In this document: positions 58,265-64,000 of the stretch, one piece after another | How positions within the stretch are numbered: the stretch's first letter is position 1 | Layout: each line of letters starts with the position of its first letter | Source of the DNA: Angiostrongylus vasorum | Lineage: Eukaryota > Nematoda > Chromadorea > Rhabditida > Metastrongylidae | Assembly (NCBI GenBank): GCA_018806985.1 | Contig: JADANN010000364.1 | Span: forward strand, 5,635,001 to 5,699,000 | Direction of reading: 5' to 3' | Length of the DNA stretch: 64,000 bases | Position numbers and translations under genes: made by a program | Notes under the pieces: model-generated | The model's database searches: none | What the model was told of the DNA's origin: nothing | The model's input: the letters and a program-made list of their open reading frames with translations, nothing else

Positions 58265-58397
58265 CTGGTATAAACGGCCGTCAACAAGCATTCAATCTAG
58301 CTGCGCTCGACGAAGCTTAGTGGAATCTCCCATGCAATCAACTCCGATTTACTGCATTGTTGTTTCCGAATCGTCGACACTTCGAATTGAAACTCAC

Positions 58398-58461
58398 ATC
58401 GCCTTCTCACTGTCCATCAAACCCTTTCGCAGTCTTGCTAACGATTCATTGGCTTCAGAAG
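58398..58461 (-). CDS. Coiled-coil exon with strong donor
   Basis: About 21 codons reading SEANESLARLRKGLMDSEKA, a clear heptad pattern, ending at GCGAT|GTGAGT (58398/58397). The start is either TGTAAG|CT (58461) or CTGAAG|CC (58452). Together with the exons at 58264 and 58129 it suggests a minus-strand gene continuing to higher coordinates. Similar in style, but not in sequence, to the Rap1GAP coiled-coil tail. Confidence 0.35.
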
Positions 58462-58469
58462 CTTACATG

Positions 58470-59684
58470 TCAGTGGTATAAACAATGGCTGAGTTGTGGC
58501 GTTGAACTTTCTATTTGTCGGCTGAACGAAAACTAGTCCTGGTAATAAGGTTAGGCAATGAAAAGATATTTTCACACGTATATACACACGTTTATGTCCA
58601 ATACACATTCGAAGCCTACTACATGTAATTCATATGAGCTCTTTCTTAAATATCCCTCCCGTGATGGGGGCTGATCAAGGTTACGAAATTTCCAGAACAA
58701 TGTAACCCTGCTTTTTCAGAAAAACTCATATCATGTATCATACAGGTTGAAACAAGCACACTTTCTTCTTTCTTTTATTCTATGATCGTCAATTACACAA
58801 TGCCTACTCTAAGAATAGCGACGTCAGAGAAAACTAGACTTCGCAGGAAATATAAAACAGAAAATCAGTAAGTTTGTATGTTTGTATGGTCGACGATCTC
58901 ATTTCCCCATTACTAGTTCTCATCCCCGAAGTTGCTCTACTTCGTTAAAAATTCACTACCTGAATGCCCTTTAGCTTAATTAGTGGTGTCTCTTTCAAAT
59001 AAGTGTCTGATTCAACTATGCAAGCCATGGTTTATACAGAAGTGTGACCCACAAGATTTTATTATCAAAAATGCCTGATTCGCTTGAGAAAATCCTATAA
59101 ATAGTCCGGAAAGTATTCGTGTAGAACACAACCAACGAGAAAACAAAGTGTGCTAAATGTCTTGACCTTAGTGGTTGGTTCACTCTTCGTAGATAACAAG
59201 ATGGAGTACAGTACGCTCGTAACGGCTTTTTTTACGTTGTTGGATACTTTTTGTGATCCATGAAGGTTATGAAGAATATAACAAAGAATCGATCACATCA
59301 AAGCACTAATAGTCCAAATCGGAAGTCTTCTTGAAAATATCTGAAACGACCAACATGATCGGGTTAGGTGGTTCTTTCTTAACTTACGCTTTAAAACAGG
59401 AAAAGTGGAAGGGGAACGTTTTAGCAAAGTGGAGAAGGAAATCTTCGCTAACACGAATATGCTTTTTACTTCAGAGCAATAATTATTTACTACGAATAGG
59501 CACCATCTCTGAGTTATTGTAACTACCACACAGCAAGAAGTAATACCACATCACAACTGGATTAATTCATGATTGCTGAATTGGATCATGCTGGCGAGGT
59601 GATCATTCTATGCCATAGTCGAGCGGCATGAATCCGCAGGTTACTGTAAAAAGTCTACTCATATAAAATGTTAGCCTAAAAAAA
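58470..59684. other. Unassigned stretch
   Basis: Should contain upstream exons of the minus-strand gene; a donor-like GC|GTAAGT on the complement near 59384 is the only hint. Confidence 0.3.
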
Positions 59685-59960
59685 CAGAGGATAAAGCTTT
59701 CAGTGTTAGTCATTATCTAAAAGATGCGCCAACTTCACAAAGAATCACAGAGGCGATGGAATTGATATCTGGCCTATGCAATGAAATGTATTGGCCCATC
59801 AATGTATAAAGTCAGTGCCGCTATCCCCCTCAGACAAGTTTGGTACCAATTTTTTCGTTCCCTGAGCAATGGGGTTGGTGAGCCCAATGCAATGAATGGA
59901 ACCAGTGACTGATTCTGTGTGTTGCAAGGCACCTCTAACCAATGCACCACATAAAGCTAG
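59685..59960 (-). repeat. tRNA-derived SINE, family A
   Basis: The complement reads GTGGTGCATTGGTTAGAGGT (A box), body with TGGGCTCACCAACCCCATTG, and GACTAACACTGAAAGC end. Directly followed by the TA microsatellite. Confidence 0.7.
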
Positions 59961-59985
59961 TACAAAAGGTGATAAAATAGACAAG

Positions 59986-60044
59986 TATATTATAGTATAT
60001 ATATATATATATATAGTATATATATATATATATAGATATAGATA

Positions 60045-60122
<78 letters not shown>

Positions 60123-60128
60123 CTATAT
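59986..60128. repeat. TA microsatellite
   Basis: About 140 bases of almost pure alternating TA with a few G or T interruptions (TAGTATA, TAGATATAGATA). It can fold into long hairpins. Confidence 0.95.
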
Positions 60129-60549
60129 GCATAGCTCGATTTCTGAACGATGATTAGACAAGGCTGCATGTGGCTGGTTTTCCGGTCGTGAAAAAACGAA
60201 AACGAGACGTCTGGCAAGACTTTGGTCATGCTCATTCATGAAGGTCATGCTTTCTATGCACAAACACGACACTTTTACTGTTTCCTCAAGTGGTAATCAA
60301 TCACAATGAAAAAGTTTAAAGAGAGCAGGCGTACAGACAACACTGTTTGGTTGCTTCTATGATCGACAACATGGCAATTATTGTAATTTGTAATACTCGA
60401 GTTGAAAATTGAAGATAAATGGGGAACTCACAAAAATTCAAGTAGAGAACTGAGAGCTGAAACGACATTGTAAAGAGTTAGTAAAATACTCGTTAGTACT
60501 TAAACTTCCATAAAATATACTAGGACGATTTCTTGATTAGAGCATAAAA
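60129..60549. other. Unassigned stretch
   Basis: Nothing supportable. Confidence 0.4.
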
Positions 60550-60830
60550 AGCCTTTAGGAGGATTAATCTCAGAAGAATGCACCATGCATTTAACTCCAT
60601 TCGTAATATCACAGAGGTGACTGAATGCATATCTAACCTATAAAATGAACTGCGGAGGACTAACGATGTATTAAATCAGAGCTTTTGTCCAACTAAACAA
60701 GTCCGATACCACTTTGCCGACTCTGTAGAAATGGGAGGCTTCATGAGCCCCTAGGAAAGTGGTCGAATCAGATACGAACCCAATGTGTATTGCAGAGCCT
60801 CCTCTCTCTACTGTGCTATCATTTTCTCTC
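60550..60830 (-). repeat. tRNA-derived SINE, family A, decayed
   Basis: GATTAATCTCAGAAGAATGC, ATGCATATCTAACCTATAAA and AACGATGTATTAAATCAGAG are mutated family A body on the minus strand; the complement of 60790-60830 has ATAGCACAGTAGAGAGAGG as A box. Confidence 0.6.
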
Positions 60831-61229
60831 GCTATCATTCTCCTTATTTCAACAACTACTAATTTACAAAGTCGGAGTTCGTGTAATTGTAGCGGAAGTG
60901 GCAGACGTTGTGTTTAACTTTAAAAAAAATGGAACAAAGACTACGGTGTGTTAACTCAGTGAAGACGGGAAAGGCATCTACACTATCCAATGGTGTTACC
61001 ATGTTGCTCACAGTCCAAAACCATGATCAGATAGCGCACGATGGCTTCGCTTTCAGTTTCATCTTGCGTCTCGTAAAGAAAACTGCGAGAAATCGGTGCT
61101 AGTGTTCCGCTCCTTGCAAAAAAGAAAAGCAGACATATGGATTAAATAACATCTCTCCAATTTTCGCGCAAACTAGAAATTTTGGCCAGTAGTTTTTTTT
61201 ATATTAACCATCATAACATCTGCTATGCG
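60831..61229. other. Unassigned stretch
   Basis: Nothing supportable. Confidence 0.4.
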
Positions 61230-61565
61230 AATACCACCACTTCTTGCACTCCACTCCTTCCTCGCATCCATTATTCACGTTGGTTCTAGAGCTTTTCATA
61301 TCTAAGTTCAGTTGGTGCTTGAGGACTGTTTTCTTCTCTAATTAATTCCGCTGGATACTGGTTGAGTAGGTTTCCCCTCGGTTCCCGGGATGGCTGAGTT
61401 ACGTTCCCTACATAGACTTGAGGGAATTGATTGAGCCAACACAAGTCTGATGCCAATTTCTCAATCCTGAAGAGATGAGAGGCTTGGTGAGCCGGGGGCA
61501 AGGTTGAACCAGCACTGCGTACATGAGACATCAGTGCTATTGCGCTATTCGCCCTCTTGTGACTA
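61230..61565 (-). repeat. tRNA-derived SINE, family B
   Basis: Complement: GGCGAATAGCGCAATAGCAC (A box), GCAGTGCTGGTTCAACCTTG (B box), body TCTCATCTCTTCAGGATTGA, and GAATAATGGATGCGAGGAAG near the end, as in the copy at 25668. Confidence 0.7.
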
Positions 61566-62635
61566 ATAGTTGACCTTGAAATTCCTTCTTCGTAAAGAGT
61601 AATGACAACATGGGTAAAAAGCATTCTAGAATGTGAGGAAAGCTCTGATGTCAGAACAGCACAAAAATACCAGATATAAATGCAAAAAGGTAAAAAATAC
61701 TAAATTTAAACGAACTCTGAAATCCAGCTTTTCACTGGTTTTGTATGTCACAGCATCGACAGAGTAACTAACTCAGGTCTATCACTGAAGAAGAATTTTG
61801 AATTAATTCTCTGTCGGTCCCCAAACTACCACTATTTCATCCAATCGACTTTTGAAAGACGTCTAAACTATTTCAAAATAAACAAACTCTTCTCATAAGT
61901 AAGCCTTTCTTACATATAAACAACAAGAATTAACATTTTCAAGCTTTGTGCTAACGAGAAGCAAGTAGTCACGAGACAGGAAACGGGCAGCAGACTACGA
62001 TCACGTGTCGATCAAAGTGTTGAAACCAGTCATCCATTCGCATAACTGGACACTCACTAGAAATGGTTCGGATTCTTGGATTAAACAGTGGAGATAAAAG
62101 ACTCCAGAAAAAGAAATTGGAAAGAAGAATAGCACGTCGACGTCCTCTCCATTTCTCGATCAGAGCGGATTACGATTACACATTCAACTAAAAGAACGAA
62201 GAATTCTTGAACCCATATGCACTGATCACTGTCTTCTTAGAAGACTTTGATAAAGGTGGCTTATTGTTGTTGTTTGTAGATTCATTTACAAAATGTGAAC
62301 ATCATTGAAAGATCGTCCTCACAAAACTCTCTAACATTTTCTGGTCCATGGTTCAAAAGAAAAACTATTCAATCTGACGGCAGCGACGAATGGTTTCCCC
62401 ATCGGGGAATTTGTCTAGTTTCCAAGGTCTCAACTAACTGGTTTCCGATATTAGAGAGCTGACTGTTGTGACACTCTATGCATAGATAATCACACAAGCT
62501 TATCAGTGCATCGACATAGGTGAATCGAAATTCTACGGAAAATAAGATCAAATTGAACACTCCTTTGAAATATAGTAAGAAAACTTTTCATTTAATGCCT
62601 ACTATTATTTTTGCACAACAGGGTCTGATGTGAAA
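61566..62635. other. Unassigned stretch
   Basis: A 63-codon minus-strand frame (62369-62560) reads coding-like (LCDYLCIECHNSQLSNIGNQ, then ETLETRQIPRWGNH) but has no recognised family or splice sites. Confidence 0.3.
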
Positions 62636-63185
62636 TTTAACCACTATGATGACGAAATGTTTGCAAGACTTCGATCCTGGGCCAGATTCGAACCCGCCAT
62701 TAACCCTTTCGGGGAGCTCGCGTGTTACCCACTGCACCAATTAGGTCCTTGTTTTGGTTTCCGCTCAGCCAGTTCTCTGCTTAACTTTCTGAACGAACTT
62801 GAACACTACATGTGGTAAAGAATAAATCAGTAGTAAGTACTCAGTCTATAAATGATGTCATGAAAGATGTAGGAGACTTAAAAACACTAAAAAGATTAAA
62901 CAGTAAATACGAAAGGATCATTCCATGAAGTAGGAACAATCCAAACATGTAATACATGCAAAAAATATAGTTATATGTGGTAGAATGATATAAAAATATA
63001 CTGTTTTATATAATAGAACTAGCTGAGAGACAGGCAAAACGAAGGACCCGTATGGTGTGGTGGAGACTACAACGCGTTACTCCTCGCAACGGAAAATAAC
63101 GCGTTCGTTCCCCACCGCACACATCTGCAGTCTGCAGTTTTGCAAATATCTCAGCATCGTTGTGGTTGTATTTTTGTTTTAATCA
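62636..63185. repeat. SINE family E, outward-facing inverted pair
   Basis: Left half (62640-62800) on the minus strand has near-perfect tRNA promoter boxes: A box TTGGTGCAGTGGGTAACACG and B box GGGTTCGAATCTGG. Right half (63045-63185) on the plus strand: GTGTGGTGGAGACTACAACG, GTTCGTTCCCC and GTTTTGCAAATATCTCAGCA. About 240 bases of other sequence lie between them. Confidence 0.65.
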
Positions 63186-63487
63186 GTCGTAAATATTCTC
63201 AGGCTGTTTATTTAACTTTGGTCCGAGTCCTTTAACAAGCGTTACATGTTGGGAACTCTAAAAATTTTTTGTTACGAATTCGCTTATCTTCATGCATCAC
63301 TTTAGCTCCTTTTCGTATGATACACACTCATCGCTACTCTCGCTTTTATGAAAATTTGCCACGTTAGGGGTGCTTTATTTTAACCTGATATTATTCTCTA
63401 CTTACATCAAGCCGAGCTTCAAAAAGTTGGAAACCAAAAAACATCCCTGGTTTCGTGGATTGTACACCAAAACTGGAGCGCAGACTA
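63186..63487. other. Unassigned stretch
   Basis: Nothing supportable. Confidence 0.4.
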
Positions 63488-63765
63488 TCGACTAGATCTG
63501 AACAGCGTAGTGGTGCAATACACACGCGGTCTTGGTTTCGAACTTGGCCTACGAGCTCTCCATCTCTTTATCCCTCCGGGATTGGCAAATTAGCACCAGA
63601 TTTGTCTGGGATGATATCAGCACTGACTTGACACATCGGCAGGCCACCGCAAGTCGTCGTAAAGCCCACATATGCATTCAATCACTTCTACGATGCTTGA
63701 TGAATTCGAGCTCACGACTCGCCTACCAGTGGGTTTCATCAACGCCAACGCTCTATCCTCATTCT
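63488..63765 (+). repeat. tRNA-derived SINE, family A
   Basis: Head mutated (GAACAGCGTAGTGGTGCAAT; CTTGGTTTCGAACTTG as B box), body TGACACATCGGCAGGCCACC well kept, end GTTTCATCAACGCCAACGC. Confidence 0.7.
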
Positions 63766-64000
63766 CTATGTGGACAATAAGTACAGAAAACTGTTGGAGC
63801 AGCAGAACGACGAAGTGCACCTGAAGATTTTAAGGAAGATGAGGGGTATGGTTTCCATCCGAAGACTTACAAACGGAGGAGATGAAAAAAAGGATGAGTG
63901 TTGACATAATAACCCCCATTGTTTATAAGAATCAATGACCCTAAGACCTATTCACTCATTGAGAAACATCCTAAGATGCCGTTATTTAGTTCTAATGTGG
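63766..64000. other. Unassigned end of window
   Basis: No supportable feature. Confidence 0.4.

Noticed and set aside
59935..60132. 65-codon Tyr/Ile ORF
   Set aside because: It is the translation of the TA microsatellite.
62640..62800. True tRNA gene on the minus strand
   Set aside because: A and B boxes are excellent but no acceptor stem or anticodon arm folds, and the same unit recurs as part of SINE family E.
1..64000. CRISPR arrays, bacterial operons, spliced-leader RNA or rRNA genes
   Set aside because: No regularly spaced repeats, no SL1 sequence, no rRNA-like blocks; the window is eukaryotic nuclear DNA.

Overview
The window looks like nuclear DNA of a parasitic nematode, most likely a strongylid (hookworm-like). 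The reasons are nematode splice sites (TTTTCAG acceptors, GTAAGT/GTGAGT donors), a nematode-type Rap1GAP gene, an RTE-type LINE fragment and a mariner relic of kinds known from hookworms, and very many tRNA-derived SINEs. Nothing bacterial or organellar is visible. The species assignment is inference. Almost all of the 64 kb is intron or intergenic DNA filled with decayed repeats.

The one well-supported gene lies at 4.08-7.28 kb on the minus strand. It is a Rap1 GTPase-activating protein of about 820 residues, built from a 2.3-kb uninterrupted coding exon, a 744-bp intron and a short coiled-coil last exon. Its RapGAP domain and asparagine thumb are intact. Other coding evidence is much weaker and consists of short exons recognised by open frame plus splice signals. 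These are two terminal exons on the plus strand at 26.2-26.5 kb with a poly(A) signal, a first pair of exons on the minus strand at 29.8-30.2 kb, a signal-peptide first exon on the plus strand at 33.4 kb, a possible WD-like fragment at 39.5-39.7 kb, and a set of minus-strand exons at 57.9-58.5 kb. Two intact small minus-strand ORFs (35.35-35.70 kb and 44.44-44.74 kb) have coding-like composition. None of these could be named. Scattered plus-strand stretches between 8 and 32 kb translate as stop-interrupted coiled-coil-like sequence and may be remains of one large decayed gene.

The repeats are the clearest content after the Rap1GAP gene. Five families recur. Family A is a tRNA-derived SINE of about 270 bp (about a dozen copies, one with a 15-bp target-site duplication). 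Family B is a second tRNA-derived SINE of about 340 bp, including a run of three head-to-tail copies whose last two are a recent 401-bp duplication. Family C is a repeat of about 385 bp ending in a CAAGTAT-type tail. Family D is an element with CTGANGA-stem-GAAA motifs resembling a hammerhead ribozyme core. Family E is a third tRNA-like SINE that repeatedly occurs as outward-facing inverted pairs. A mariner transposase pseudogene (37.9-38.8 kb), an RTE reverse-transcriptase C-terminal fragment (50.9-51.2 kb) and a long TA microsatellite (60.0 kb) complete the picture.
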